From JAKFWF01 sp963732635 (lineage in GTDB: Bacteria > Pseudomonadota > Alphaproteobacteria > Rhizobiales > Hyphomicrobiaceae), in NCBI GenBank assembly GCA_963732635.1, contig CAVTAL010000007.1, forward strand, positions 1-64,000: a DNA stretch of 64,000 bases, written 5' to 3'. Of the stretch, positions 52,376-61,124 are shown piece by piece. Every line of letters begins with the position of its first letter. Position 1 is the stretch's first letter. Under the pieces are notes generated by a model. The model had not been told where the DNA came from, did no database searches, and saw nothing but the letters and a program-made list of their open reading frames with translations. A program made the position numbers and the translations under genes.

Positions 52376-53596
52376 ATGAACAAGATCGACCCTGCCCGCG
52401 TCCTCGCCGACCTTTACCGCCTGCGCGATTTCGGCCGCTTCGAGACCGGCGTGCACCGGCCGTCGTTGTCGGTCGAGCACAATGCCGCCTGTCACTGGTT
52501 CGCCGGCCGGATGGCGCAAGCCGGCCTGGAGCCGAGCTTTGATGGCATTGGCAACGTCTACGGCGTGGCACCCGGAGCCACGACGAAACTGCTCACCGGT
52601 TCGCATCTGGAAAGCCAGAATTATGCCGGCTGGCTCGATGGCCCGCTGGGAGTGATCTATGGCCTGGAAGCTGCCCGCGTGATCAACGCCGATCCGGCAT
52701 TCAAGGGCCGCGGCGTTGATGTCGGCGTCTGGTTCGACGAGGAAGGCCACTTCGGCAACTTTCTCGGCAGCCGCTCGTTCGTCGATGGCTTGAGCGAGGC
52801 CGATGTCGATGCCGGCGTCGATCGCACCGACGGGCGCAAGTTGCGCGATGCGCTGGCGGCGGCTGGGTTGGCGGACAAGCCACGTCGCCGCGTGCAGTCC
52901 AACGAATACATAGGTTATCTCGAAGCCCACATCGAACAGGGCGACTGGCTCGAAGCCCATGAGCTCAAGCTCGCGGTCGTCACATCGATTGTCGGCATTT
53001 GGCAATTCAGGATCACCTTCGAAGGCCAGCAAAACCACGCCGGCACCACCCGCATGGCGATCCGCAAGGATGCCGGAGTCGCTGCCGCCGAACTGTTGTG
53101 CGCCATCGCCAAGCGGTTCCCGCAGGTGGCGGCTGAGCGCACGGTGTGGACAACGGGGCGCATCACCCTCGATCCCGGCGCGCCGAGCATCATTCCAGGC
53201 AAGGCCGACGTGCTGTTCCAGATTCGCGATGCCGATCTCGAAACGCTGAAACGCATGGAGGCAACGCTGCAGGAGCTTGTCGTCGCGGCAAATACGACCG
53301 GGCCTTGCACAGTTACCTGCGAGGCGATCCGCAAGAGCTTTCCGGCTATCATGGACGCAAAAATCCAGGCCGCGTTCGAGGCAGCGTCGGAAGAAGCCGC
53401 ACCGACCAAGCACACCCATCTGCCGAGTGGCGCCGGGCACGATGCGCAGATGCTTGCCAGGGTCATGCCCGCTGGCATGTTGTTCGTCCCCTCGATCGGC
53501 GGCATCAGCCACCACTGGACGGAGAACACGTCGGATGAAGACATCGTGATTGGCGCTCAAGCGTTCGTGGGCGCGTGTCAGCGTCTGTTGGGGTGA
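52376..53596 (+). CDS. M20-family amidohydrolase (N-carbamoyl-amino acid hydrolase / allantoate amidohydrolase-like)
   Basis: 406 residues. The dinuclear metal ligands follow the family order: GSHLESQNYAGWLDGPLG (His, Asp), FDEEGHFG (Glu-Glu), then the lid His in QQNHAGTTRMA, and SGAGHDAQML and GGISHHWTE near the end. HyuC/AllC enzymes hydrolyse N-carbamoyl or ureido groups. No other hydantoin or allantoin gene is nearby, so the substrate is open. The gene is divergent from oppA with a 166-bp shared region. Confidence 0.9.
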   Translation: MNKIDPARVLADLYRLRDFGRFETGVHRPSLSVEHNAACHWFAGRMAQAGLEPSFDGIGNVYGVAPGATTKLLTGSHLESQNYAGWLDGPLGVIYGLEAARVINADPAFKGRGVDVGVWFDEEGHFGNFLGSRSFVDGLSEADVDAGVDRTDGRKLRDALAAAGLADKPRRRVQSNEYIGYLEAHIEQGDWLEAHELKLAVVTSIVGIWQFRITFEGQQNHAGTTRMAIRKDAGVAAAELLCAIAKRFPQVAAERTVWTTGRITLDPGAPSIIPGKADVLFQIRDADLETLKRMEATLQELVVAANTTGPCTVTCEAIRKSFPAIMDAKIQAAFEAASEEAAPTKHTHLPSGAGHDAQMLARVMPAGMLFVPSIGGISHHWTENTSDEDIVIGAQAFVGACQRLLG

Positions 53597-53638
53597 AGTC
53601 TTCTCGATCGGTTCGGCAATGTAGACCGGGTTGAGGTA

Positions 53639-54493
53639 CTACATTCGACCCCGGCCCCTACCGAGATAGATCCGCGCCGCGTTGCCGCCGAGGATGGCCG
53701 CGCGCTCATCTTGTTTGAGTCCTTGCAAAGCTTCCGAGGTCAGTGCCCGCCAAAGGTCGTAGCCGCCGGCGAGGTTTACCACCGGCCAGTCGCTGCCCCA
53801 CAGCAGGCGTTCCGCTCCGAACAACTGCAGCAATCGATCGATGTAGGGCAGAACGTGATCCGGTCGCCAGTCGGGCGCCGCCTCGGTGATCAAGCCCGAC
53901 AACTTGCACGTGACGCGAGGGTGCGCGGCGATGGCGCGCAATTCGTTCCGCCACGATGCCTCGACATGGCTCGCGATTTCGGGCTTGGCGCCGTGATCGA
54001 TCACTACCGAAAGCTTCGGATAGCGCTCGATGAATCTGCGCAGCGCCGGCAAATGCTGAGGCTTCACCAGCGCGTCGAAAACCAGATGGTTGGCGATCAT
54101 GGCCTCTATGGAGGGCGCGAGGTCGAGGCGCGTCAGCCAGTTTACGTCGGCAATGTCGTGTACCATCGGTCGCAAGCCAACGAGATGCTTGCTCGCAGCG
54201 AGCCGTTCGATCATTGCCGGGGCGTCTGCGTCGGTGAAGTCAACCCAACCGACCACGCCGGCAACGAACGGCGTCTGCGCCGCCAGCGCAAGCATGAACT
54301 CGGTCTCGGCCACAGTCGGCGCCGCCTGCACCAATATGGTTTTGGCAATGCCGTGCCGGGCCAGGATCGGCGCCAGGTCATCGGGTCCGAAGTCGCGGTG
54401 GATTGCTGCAAGCGCGGGTGTCAGCCAGCCATAGTCGCCGCGTTCGATGTGCCAGAAATGCTGGTGCGAGTCGATTTGCATTGGTCCGCTCAT
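53639..54493 (-). CDS. Amidohydrolase-2 family lactonase, L-fuconolactonase-like
   Basis: 284 residues of the amidohydrolase-2/COG3618 group. The first metal ligands are in IDSHQHFWHIERGDYGWL, the active His area is LSVVIDHGAKP, and the last Asp is in LLWGSDWPVVN, as in L-fuconolactonase (hydrolysis of sugar lactones). It overlaps the aldo/keto reductase start by 4 bp, so they form one unit with the AKR upstream. Substrate (fuconolactone or related) inferred from the pair. Confidence 0.88.
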   Translation of the reverse strand: MSGPMQIDSHQHFWHIERGDYGWLTPALAAIHRDFGPDDLAPILARHGIAKTILVQAAPTVAETEFMLALAAQTPFVAGVVGWVDFTDADAPAMIERLAASKHLVGLRPMVHDIADVNWLTRLDLAPSIEAMIANHLVFDALVKPQHLPALRRFIERYPKLSVVIDHGAKPEIASHVEASWRNELRAIAAHPRVTCKLSGLITEAAPDWRPDHVLPYIDRLLQLFGAERLLWGSDWPVVNLAGGYDLWRALTSEALQGLKQDERAAILGGNAARIYLGRGRGRM

Positions 54494-55506
54494 GCTGGCG
54501 TCGGCGCTGACTTGTCGAGCAGACCCTCACTCTTGAGATCGGCCCACAACGCGGCCGGCACCTTCTGCGACAGTGCGGCTACGTTGCGCCGAACTTCGTC
54601 CGGCTTGACGGCCCCGAGCACCAGGGTTGCGACCGCCGGATGACCTAGGCAGAAGTGCATGGCCGCGGTCGGCAGGGCGATGCCGTGTGCTTCGGTAATT
54701 CGCTCAATTTTGCGCACCTTTTCCATGATGTCGTGTGGTGCGTCGACGTAGTTATACTTGGCGTTCGGCATTGCACCGGTCGCCAGGATGCCCGAGTTGA
54801 ACACGCCGCCCAGCATGACGCCGACCCGCTTTTGTTGTGCCAGCGGCAATACCTCTGTCAGCGCCGGCTGCTCCAATAGCGAGTAACGCCCCGCCATCAG
54901 CATGCAGTCGAAGTCACCTTCCCGCAAGTAGCGGGCGGCATAAGCTGGGTCATTGAGGCCGATGCCGATACCCTTCAGCACACCTTCGGAGCGCAACTTA
55001 TCGAGCGCTTTGTAAGCGCCGGCCATGGCATCCCGGAAATACTGCTCGCCCTTTTCTGGTCCATGCGACCAGGCATCGGCATCGTGGATCAGCGCGAAGT
55101 CGATCCGGGCCAGACCGAAGCGCATCAGCGAATGTTCCAGCGAGCGCATTGTGGCGTCGTAGCTGTAATCATGCACGACATCGAACTCGAGGCCACCGAC
55201 GTAGCGGGTTGACTTGCTGCGACCGTTTGGCGCCGCAACCAGCAGGCGGCCAACCTTGGTCGACAGAGTGAAGCTCTCCCTCGGTAGCCGGCGCAGGATG
55301 GTGCCGAAGCGATGCTCGGCGATACCTTGGCCATAAAGCGGGGCTGCATCGAAATGAGTAATGCCGGCGTGTGCCGCCGCCTCGATGGTGGCAAGTGCCG
55401 TCGCGTCGTCGAGCCTCGCAAACAAGTCGCCCAGCGGCGCGCCGCCGAAACCCATCACCGTGACGTCGAGCCCGGTACGGCCTAGCTTGCGTTTTGCAAG
55501 TGCCAT
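54490..55506 (-). CDS. Aldo/keto reductase, aldose (L-fucose-type) 1-dehydrogenase-like
   Basis: 338 residues. The catalytic tetrad is visible: Asp and Tyr in FDAAPLYGQGIAE, Lys in TLSTKVGRLL and His in ALIHDADAW. The family form LGRTGLDVTVMGFGGAPLGD and the YxDR-like region fit D-threo-aldose/L-fucose dehydrogenase, which makes a sugar lactone from an aldose. The next gene is the lactonase, in line with this. GAGG ahead of the ATG at 55506 supports the start. It is divergent from the DapA-type aldolase gene across a palindromic operator. Confidence 0.88.
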   Translation of the reverse strand: MALAKRKLGRTGLDVTVMGFGGAPLGDLFARLDDATALATIEAAAHAGITHFDAAPLYGQGIAEHRFGTILRRLPRESFTLSTKVGRLLVAAPNGRSKSTRYVGGLEFDVVHDYSYDATMRSLEHSLMRFGLARIDFALIHDADAWSHGPEKGEQYFRDAMAGAYKALDKLRSEGVLKGIGIGLNDPAYAARYLREGDFDCMLMAGRYSLLEQPALTEVLPLAQQKRVGVMLGGVFNSGILATGAMPNAKYNYVDAPHDIMEKVRKIERITEAHGIALPTAAMHFCLGHPAVATLVLGAVKPDEVRRNVAALSQKVPAALWADLKSEGLLDKSAPTPA

Positions 55507-55540
55507 GAGTGATTTCCTCAATCTCGTTTTTTGAAACACG

Positions 55541-55552
55541 CTAACATGTTAG
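55541..55552. promoter_or_regulatory. Candidate GntR-family operator
   Basis: A perfect 12-bp palindrome CTAACATGTTAG lies in the 103-bp gap between the divergent aldo/keto reductase and DapA-type genes. AT-centred inverted repeats of this form are typical of FCD-type GntR regulators, and a GntR gene sits at the end of the adjoining operon. A single base pair more or less on each side shows no further symmetry. Confidence 0.6.
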
Positions 55553-55609
55553 TCTTGACAGTCGATGGTTGCCAGCATCAAGAATGGCGCATCAGAGGAG
55601 AACTGCCTA

Positions 55610-56503
55610 GTGACCATAACGAGCCGCTTCGGATTGAGCTGCGCCATTTCCACCCCGTTTGATGGAAGCGGCAATGTCGACATTCCCCGCCTTGTCGCGC
55701 ACGCAACTGATCGCCTTGCGCGCGGTTGCGACAGCATCACGCTGTTCGGCACCACCGGTGAAGGGGCGTCGATCGGGATTGGCTCGCGGGCCAAGGTGTT
55801 CGAGGCGTTCGTGAAAGCCGGCATCAAGCCACGCACGCAATTATTGTCAACGGTGGTTGCCTCCTCGATCGAGGAAGCCGGAGCCCAAGCCGCCATGGCG
55901 CTCGATGTCGGCGTGCGCGGCATGCTGCTGACGCCGCCATTTTATTTCCGAGGCGTCAGCGACGAGGCGATCTATGCTTGGTTCGGCCAGCTCTTCGATC
56001 GCCTCAGGGGCGAAGCCCGCGACATGTTCGTGTACCATTTGCCGAGCGTCACCGGCATGCCGCTGTCGATCGAGCTGATCGGCCGATTGAAGACCGCATT
56101 CCCCGGCATTGTCGTTGGCGTCAAGGACAGTTCGGCGACATGGTCGAACACCGAAGCACTTTTGAAAGCGCACGGCGACCTGATGATCCTGGTCGGTGAT
56201 GAGCGTGACCTCGCGAAGTCGGTGCGCATGGGCGGTTCAGGCTCGATCTGCGGCGTCTCCAACGTCGCGCCGGAGATCCTCGTCGGCGCCGCCAAGCACG
56301 GCATCGAGGACGCCCGCATCCGGCCGGTGGTCGAGGCGATAATCGCGCATCCGATCTTGCCCGGCATAAAGGCGTTGATCGCGCATCAGAAAAAGGACCA
56401 GGCCTGGGTGCGGATGCGGCCGCCAATGGTCGATCTTGATGCCGCCACGGCTGCGAAACTGATCGCGGCGTTCGATCGCGCCATGGCGACGGCCGCCGCA
56501 TGA
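55610..56503 (+). CDS. DapA/N-acetylneuraminate lyase family aldolase
   Basis: 297 residues, class I aldolase TIM barrel. The carboxylate-binding motif FGTTGEGASIG, the Tyr in MFVYHLPSVTGMP and the Schiff-base Lys in VVGVKDSSA identify the family. The members include dihydrodipicolinate synthase and 2-keto-3-deoxy sugar acid aldolases; with a dehydrogenase and lactonase next door a keto-deoxy sugar acid is the likely substrate. The GTG at 55610 has AGAGGAG 9 nt upstream, better than the ATG at 55565. Confidence 0.87.
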   Translation: MTITSRFGLSCAISTPFDGSGNVDIPRLVAHATDRLARGCDSITLFGTTGEGASIGIGSRAKVFEAFVKAGIKPRTQLLSTVVASSIEEAGAQAAMALDVGVRGMLLTPPFYFRGVSDEAIYAWFGQLFDRLRGEARDMFVYHLPSVTGMPLSIELIGRLKTAFPGIVVGVKDSSATWSNTEALLKAHGDLMILVGDERDLAKSVRMGGSGSICGVSNVAPEILVGAAKHGIEDARIRPVVEAIIAHPILPGIKALIAHQKKDQAWVRMRPPMVDLDAATAAKLIAAFDRAMATAAA

Positions 56504-57189
56504 GGTCCGCTGGCGCCAGCATCGAGCCAAGCGCAGGCAAGCCTGCGAAGTTGCGAGATCGCGCCTACGAAAGCTTCACGACGCGACTTCTGGCGCGAGA
56601 GATCCGCGCCGGCCAGTTCATCTCGCAACGCGAACTGGTCGAGATCACCGGCCTACCGCTCGGTGCCATCCGTGAGTTGATCCCAAGGCTCGAAGCCGAC
56701 GGCCTGATCAAGACGGTACCGCAGCGCGGCATGCAAGTCTGCACCGTCGACATGCAACTCGTCCGTAACGCCTACCAGTTCCGGCTGTTCATGGAGCGCG
56801 AGGCGGCGTTGTCGTTTACCGTCAACGCCACCGACAAGCAGATCTCCGATCAGCGACGCGTGCACGAAAGCATCCTGAAGCGTGCCCGCAAGGTGGTGAC
56901 GCTGGAGTTGATGGCCGAGGCGCAAGCCGTCGACTATGGCCTGCACGACGCGATCATCGATGCGCTCGGCAACGAGATCATCTCCAATGCCTATCGGGTC
57001 AACGCGATCAAGATCCGGCTCATCCGCCAGGAATATACCCGCCTTGCGCCGCAACTAGTGGTGCCGGTGATGACCGAGCATCTGGGCATCGTCGAAGCCT
57101 TTGAGGCGCGTGATCCGGCGCGGGCCGCCAACGCCATCGAGGCGCATATCACTCGATCGCGCAACAGGGCATTGGGTCTCACGCCCTGA
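56500..57189 (+). CDS. GntR-family transcriptional regulator (FCD type)
   Basis: 229 residues. The N-terminal winged helix is RDRAYESFTTRLLAREIRAG, QFISQRELVEITGLPLGAIR and PRLEADGLIKTVPQRG. The C-terminal FCD-type effector domain follows from residue 85 (LFMEREAAL, HDAIIDALGNEIISNAYR, MTEHLGIVEAFEARDP) with the His residues that bind metal. It overlaps the aldolase stop by 4 bp (ATGA), so it is in that operon and probably controls it through the palindrome at 55541. Effector likely the sugar acid. Confidence 0.92.
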   Translation: MRSAGASIEPSAGKPAKLRDRAYESFTTRLLAREIRAGQFISQRELVEITGLPLGAIRELIPRLEADGLIKTVPQRGMQVCTVDMQLVRNAYQFRLFMEREAALSFTVNATDKQISDQRRVHESILKRARKVVTLELMAEAQAVDYGLHDAIIDALGNEIISNAYRVNAIKIRLIRQEYTRLAPQLVVPVMTEHLGIVEAFEARDPARAANAIEAHITRSRNRALGLTP

Positions 57190-57239
57190 CAACCTGAAGC
57201 GAATCCAATCACAAAAAGCGACATCGGAGGAAAAACGCC

Positions 57240-58238
57240 ATGACCATCGAGTTGAGCAAACGCCAGTTCGTCAAAGGCTCGGCCACGTTCGCAGTCAGCC
57301 TTGCCATGCCGGCCATCGCGCGCGGCCAGGGCAAGACCGTGATTCGCTGGGGCGATCTGATGCCAGCGACGCATCCGCAAGCACAGATGATCGAGCGGAT
57401 CGCCAAGGACGTCATGGACAAGTCCGCCGGCCGGATCGAAATCCAGAGTTTTCCGGCTGGCCAGCTCGGTTCCGGCAAGGACATGATCGAGTCGGTGTCG
57501 GCCGGAAACCTGACCATGACCACCGATGGTGGCGCGGCGCTCGGCCAGTTCCTACCGCAGATCAGCCTGATCGAGGCGCCCTACCTGTGGCGCGATGCGG
57601 CCCACATGGCGAAGGCGCTCGGTTCCGGCATACTCGATGACATGAATAAGACGCTGATCGAGAAGCGCGGCATGCGCATGGTGGCGCCGACCTACTACGG
57701 CAAGCGGCACATCACGACCAAGGACAAGGCCGTGAAGTCCGTCGACGATATGAAGGGCTTCAAGCTGCGCGTGCCGCCAGTCGACACCTTCAAGGCGATG
57801 GCAGAGGCCTGGGGCGCTAAGCCGACACCGATTGCTTTCCCAGAGCTCTACCTGGCGCTGAGCCAGGGTGCCGTCGATGGCCAGGAAAATCCGTTGCCGA
57901 CCATCCAGTCGGGCAAGTTCCAGGAGGTGCAGAAGTACCTCGTACTGAGCGGGCATATCATCACGCCGCGGCTGGTGATCGTCAACGATGCGGCTTGGAA
58001 GGGCTTCGCCGAAGCCGATCGGTCGCTGCTGAAGGCCGCGATCGACGCCGGAGCCAAGTGGCAAGACACCGAACTCGCCGGCCAGGAAGCCAAGCTGGTC
58101 GACACCTTCAAGTCAGCCGGTATGATCGTGATCGAACCGGACCTGGAAAGCTTCCGCAAACCGGTGCTCGCGACGGTGCCGAAGATGTTCGAGGAGAAAT
58201 GGGGCAAGGGGCAGTTCGAGAAGCTGCAGGCGATTTGA
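57240..58238 (+). CDS. dctP: TRAP transporter substrate-binding protein
   Basis: 332 residues. Secretion signal with KRQFVKGSATFAVSLAMPAI (a weak Tat-like region). The body is a DctP solute-binding protein: WGDLMPATHPQAQMIERIAKD, QSFPAGQLGSGKDMIE, APYLWRDAAHM, ALSQGAVDGQENP and PKMFEEKW. It delivers an organic acid to the DctQM permease with no ATP use. CGGAGG at 57226-57231 fits ATG 57240. The ligand is probably the acid handled by the neighbouring enzymes. Confidence 0.94.
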   Translation: MTIELSKRQFVKGSATFAVSLAMPAIARGQGKTVIRWGDLMPATHPQAQMIERIAKDVMDKSAGRIEIQSFPAGQLGSGKDMIESVSAGNLTMTTDGGAALGQFLPQISLIEAPYLWRDAAHMAKALGSGILDDMNKTLIEKRGMRMVAPTYYGKRHITTKDKAVKSVDDMKGFKLRVPPVDTFKAMAEAWGAKPTPIAFPELYLALSQGAVDGQENPLPTIQSGKFQEVQKYLVLSGHIITPRLVIVNDAAWKGFAEADRSLLKAAIDAGAKWQDTELAGQEAKLVDTFKSAGMIVIEPDLESFRKPVLATVPKMFEEKWGKGQFEKLQAI

Positions 58239-58258
58239 TTCAGCAATCCGGGGGCGCC

Positions 58259-58759
58259 GTGCTTAGCCAACTTCGCCGGATGGCCGATCGCTTGATCGAG
58301 GCCATGGCCGTTCTCGTAACCCTTGCAATGTTGTCGGTGGTGGTGCTCGGTGTCGTGTTCCGCGTCGCCAACAGTCCGCTGGTGTGGTCGGACGAGCTCG
58401 CCCAGTACCTGCTGGTGTGGCTCGGGTTCCTTGGCTGGATGATCGCTACTCGGCGACGCAATCACATCCGGATCACGGTAATCATCGACAAGCTGCCGGA
58501 TGGGTTGCGCCGGGTGCTTGAGATCGTGCTGCAGCTTGCGATTGTCGGGTTTGCGTTCATCCTGATCTGGCAGGCGCGAAGCCTGATCGCACGCAACATC
58601 GACATCGAGGCTGTCACGCTGCCGTTCCCTTCGGCGGCGCTCTACGTGTTGCTGCCGGTGTTGGGTCTGACGATGATTCTGCAGGCCATCGCCGAGATCG
58701 CCGAAGTGGTGCGCGGAACGGATCGGCGTGTTCTCGATCAGGGAGGTCAGGCACTTTGA
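58259..58759 (+). CDS. dctQ: TRAP transporter small permease
   Basis: 166 residues, four membrane helices: AMAVLVTLAMLSVVVLGVVF, then PLVWSDELAQYLLVWLGFLG (the family's WxDExAxxLLVW motif), a central IVLQLAIVGFAFILIWQ and LPVLGLTMILQAIAEI. It is the small partner of DctM. The start is taken as GTG 58259, 20 bp after the dctP stop; ATG 58280 is an alternative. The stop overlaps the DctM start by 4 bp. Confidence 0.92.
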   Translation: MLSQLRRMADRLIEAMAVLVTLAMLSVVVLGVVFRVANSPLVWSDELAQYLLVWLGFLGWMIATRRRNHIRITVIIDKLPDGLRRVLEIVLQLAIVGFAFILIWQARSLIARNIDIEAVTLPFPSAALYVLLPVLGLTMILQAIAEIAEVVRGTDRRVLDQGGQAL

Positions 58760-60042
58760 CGATCCTGATGTTCCAGATCATCTGCGTTTGGCTCGCTGCG
58801 ATGATGATCGGTCTGCACCTGTTTGCGGCGATGGGCCTGGCTGCGATGGCGTTCGTCTGGCTCGGTGGCCTCGGGCTGTCGATCGTGCCGCAAAAGATCG
58901 CCCAGGCGGCGTTCTCGTTCCCGCTGCTGGCCGCGCCGCTGTTCATCTTGATGGGCAACATCATGAACTCGGCTGGCATCACCGAGCGCATTTTTACCTT
59001 CGCCACCGTTTGTGTGGGCTGGATGCGTGGCGGCCTGTGTCACGCCAACATCCTTGCCAGTGTAATCTTTGCCGGCATGTCGGGTTCAGCGGTGGCGGAT
59101 GCCGGAGGAGTCGGCACGCTTGAGATCAAGGCGATGAAGGACGAGGGCTACGATGCCGAGACGGCGGCTGCGATCACCGCTGCGTCGGCGACCATCGGAC
59201 CGATCATCCCGCCGTCGCTGCCGATGGTGATCTATGGTGTCACCGCCGACGTCTCGATCGGCGCCTTGTTTCTAGCCGGCGTGATCCCGGGACTGCTGAT
59301 GGCTGGATCGCTGATGCTGATGGTGCGCGAGGTGGCGCGCCGTCGCAATCTGCCACGCCATCCATTTCCGGGGATCGCCGAATTGTGGACGGCCTACAGA
59401 CGAGCGCACTGGGCACTAATGACGCCGGTGATCCTGTTTGGCGGCATGATGCTCGGCACCTTCACGCCGACCGAGGCGGCGGCGGTGGCGGCCACTTATG
59501 CTCTGTTTCTAGGCCTTTTCGTCTATCGCGATTTTGACCTGAAGACGCTGCCTCGGATCATCGTCGATACGGTCGAGACTACCGGCGTCGTCTTGGCCCT
59601 GGTTATGACAGCGGCGGCACTCGGCTGGTGCTTGTCGATCAGCCGGGTGCCGCAGACTGTGGGGCCTTGGCTCGTCGCCAACATCCACAGCCCGCTGTAC
59701 TTCCTGCTGGTGGTCAACATGCTGTTGCTGATTGTCGGCTGCTTCATGGAAGCACTGGCGGCAATGCTGATCCTGATTCCGATCTTGGTGCCGGCGGCGC
59801 TGGCGCTCGGCATAGATCCGGTTCACTTCGGGTTGGTGTTCGTCCTCAATTTGATGATCGGCACGATCACACCGCCGGTCGGCGTGGTGCTGTTCATCAC
59901 CTCGAAGATCGCCGGTATCTCGTTCGAGGCGATGAGCCGGGCGATCGTGCCGTGGCTGATCCCGCTGCTGGCGGTGCTGTTCGCGATCACCGTATGGCCA
60001 CCTCTCACAACCTGGCTGCCGAAGCTCGTGCTGGGTCGTTGA
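58756..60042 (+). CDS. dctM: TRAP transporter large permease
   Basis: 428 residues with about 12 membrane helices. DctM features: LLAAPLFILMGNIMNSAGIT, MSGSAVADAGGVGTLEIKAM, TAASATIGPIIPPSLPMVIY and NLMIGTITPPVGVVLF. The translation begins at a TTG at 58756 supported by GGAGG 9 nt upstream; ATG 58768 would shorten it slightly. Last gene of the dctPQM unit. Confidence 0.95.
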   Translation: MTILMFQIICVWLAAMMIGLHLFAAMGLAAMAFVWLGGLGLSIVPQKIAQAAFSFPLLAAPLFILMGNIMNSAGITERIFTFATVCVGWMRGGLCHANILASVIFAGMSGSAVADAGGVGTLEIKAMKDEGYDAETAAAITAASATIGPIIPPSLPMVIYGVTADVSIGALFLAGVIPGLLMAGSLMLMVREVARRRNLPRHPFPGIAELWTAYRRAHWALMTPVILFGGMMLGTFTPTEAAAVAATYALFLGLFVYRDFDLKTLPRIIVDTVETTGVVLALVMTAAALGWCLSISRVPQTVGPWLVANIHSPLYFLLVVNMLLLIVGCFMEALAAMLILIPILVPAALALGIDPVHFGLVFVLNLMIGTITPPVGVVLFITSKIAGISFEAMSRAIVPWLIPLLAVLFAITVWPPLTTWLPKLVLGR

Positions 60043-60046
60043 AGCC

Positions 60047-60541
60047 TCATATTTTCACCAGGATAATTCCGATGACGAGCGCCGCCGACGCAACCGCCGC
60101 CAGCGGCAAGCGTAGGCGTATGAACCAGGCCGGCGCCTCGCCCATGCGAATGCAGCGGATGTCGTAGGCAATGAGACCGCCGAAGCCTGCGACCATCAGC
60201 CAGGCACCAGCTCGAGTTGGAAACATCAGGCCAAGCCAGCCGATGAGGCCCGGCGTCATGCTGGCGGCATACGCGCGCCAGTCGCGCTTCGAGCCTAATC
60301 TGGTTTCATCGCTGGCGGCGGGCAGTTTCATCGCGAGACCCCAATGCACAGCGCCCATGAAGGTCAGCATGATCGCAGCATAGGACATGAGCGCAAATCG
60401 GTTGTCGACGGCCGGCAACGCGTAGCCGAAAAGGATCATGCTCGTCAGGATCACCAACGGATAGCCACCAGCGATGGCACACAAGGCGGCGGCCAGTGGC
60501 AGGCCGCCAAGGGTTCGAGCGGGCGGACGGATGTCGGACAT
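60047..60541 (-). CDS. DUF3429 family membrane protein
   Basis: 164 residues, about five membrane helices. The family pattern is seen at LMSYAAIMLTFMGAVHWGLA, then TPGLIGWLGLM. Small proteins of this kind occur singly in many Proteobacteria with no known role. It converges with dctM with only 4 bp between. Confidence 0.85.
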   Translation of the reverse strand: MSDIRPPARTLGGLPLAAALCAIAGGYPLVILTSMILFGYALPAVDNRFALMSYAAIMLTFMGAVHWGLAMKLPAASDETRLGSKRDWRAYAASMTPGLIGWLGLMFPTRAGAWLMVAGFGGLIAYDIRCIRMGEAPAWFIRLRLPLAAVASAALVIGIILVKI

Positions 60542-60643
60542 TGCGCGGTTTTACCTCCGTGGGGAATTGGCCCTCCGACCTTTGGTATTCGCCGGCCTTT
60601 GGCAAGGTCTATAATGCTGGAGAATGAGCAAGAGAGGCATCCC

Positions 60644-61120
60644 ATGAGCATCGAACGGCCGCCGCGTTCAGGCGAGGAACAGATTGAGTTGCCATCGGAT
60701 ACGGACGCCGACGTCTATTTCATCGGCCGCATCCGCACGCCGTATCCGACCCGCGCCGATTGTCCGAAGAACGGCCGCGAGAGCGCGGTGGATTGCGTCA
60801 TCGAGCTCGCCCCGCGCTATGCTGGCGGTCTGCTCGACATCGAGCGATGTTCGCATCTGATCGTGCTTTACTGGATGGACGAGGCGCGGCGCGATCTCGT
60901 CCGCCAGGTGCCAGCGCATCTGGGCAAGCCGCGCGGCACGTTCGCATTGCGCTCGCCGGCCCGGCCCAACCCGATTGCGCTGTCGGTGGTTGAGCTTTTG
61001 AAAGTCGAGGGCAATCGCCTGACCATCCGCTACATAGACTGTCGTGACGGCACGCCATTGGTCGACATCAAACCCTACTTCGCCAGCACCGACAGCATCC
61101 CCGACGCGCGCCGGCCGTAA
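60644..61120 (+). CDS. trmO: tRNA (N6-threonylcarbamoyladenosine-N6)-methyltransferase
   Basis: 158 residues, TsaA/TrmO family. Methylates t6A37 in tRNA with S-adenosylmethionine. Motifs VYFIGRIRTPYPTRADCPKN, GLLDIERCSHLIVLYWMDEA, PRGTFALRSPARPNPIALSV and GTPLVDIKPYF are the family signature. The ATG at 60644 has GAGAGG 6 nt upstream. It sits alone, converging with the patatin gene. Confidence 0.93.
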   Translation: MSIERPPRSGEEQIELPSDTDADVYFIGRIRTPYPTRADCPKNGRESAVDCVIELAPRYAGGLLDIERCSHLIVLYWMDEARRDLVRQVPAHLGKPRGTFALRSPARPNPIALSVVELLKVEGNRLTIRYIDCRDGTPLVDIKPYFASTDSIPDARRP

Positions 61121-61124
61121 CCGG

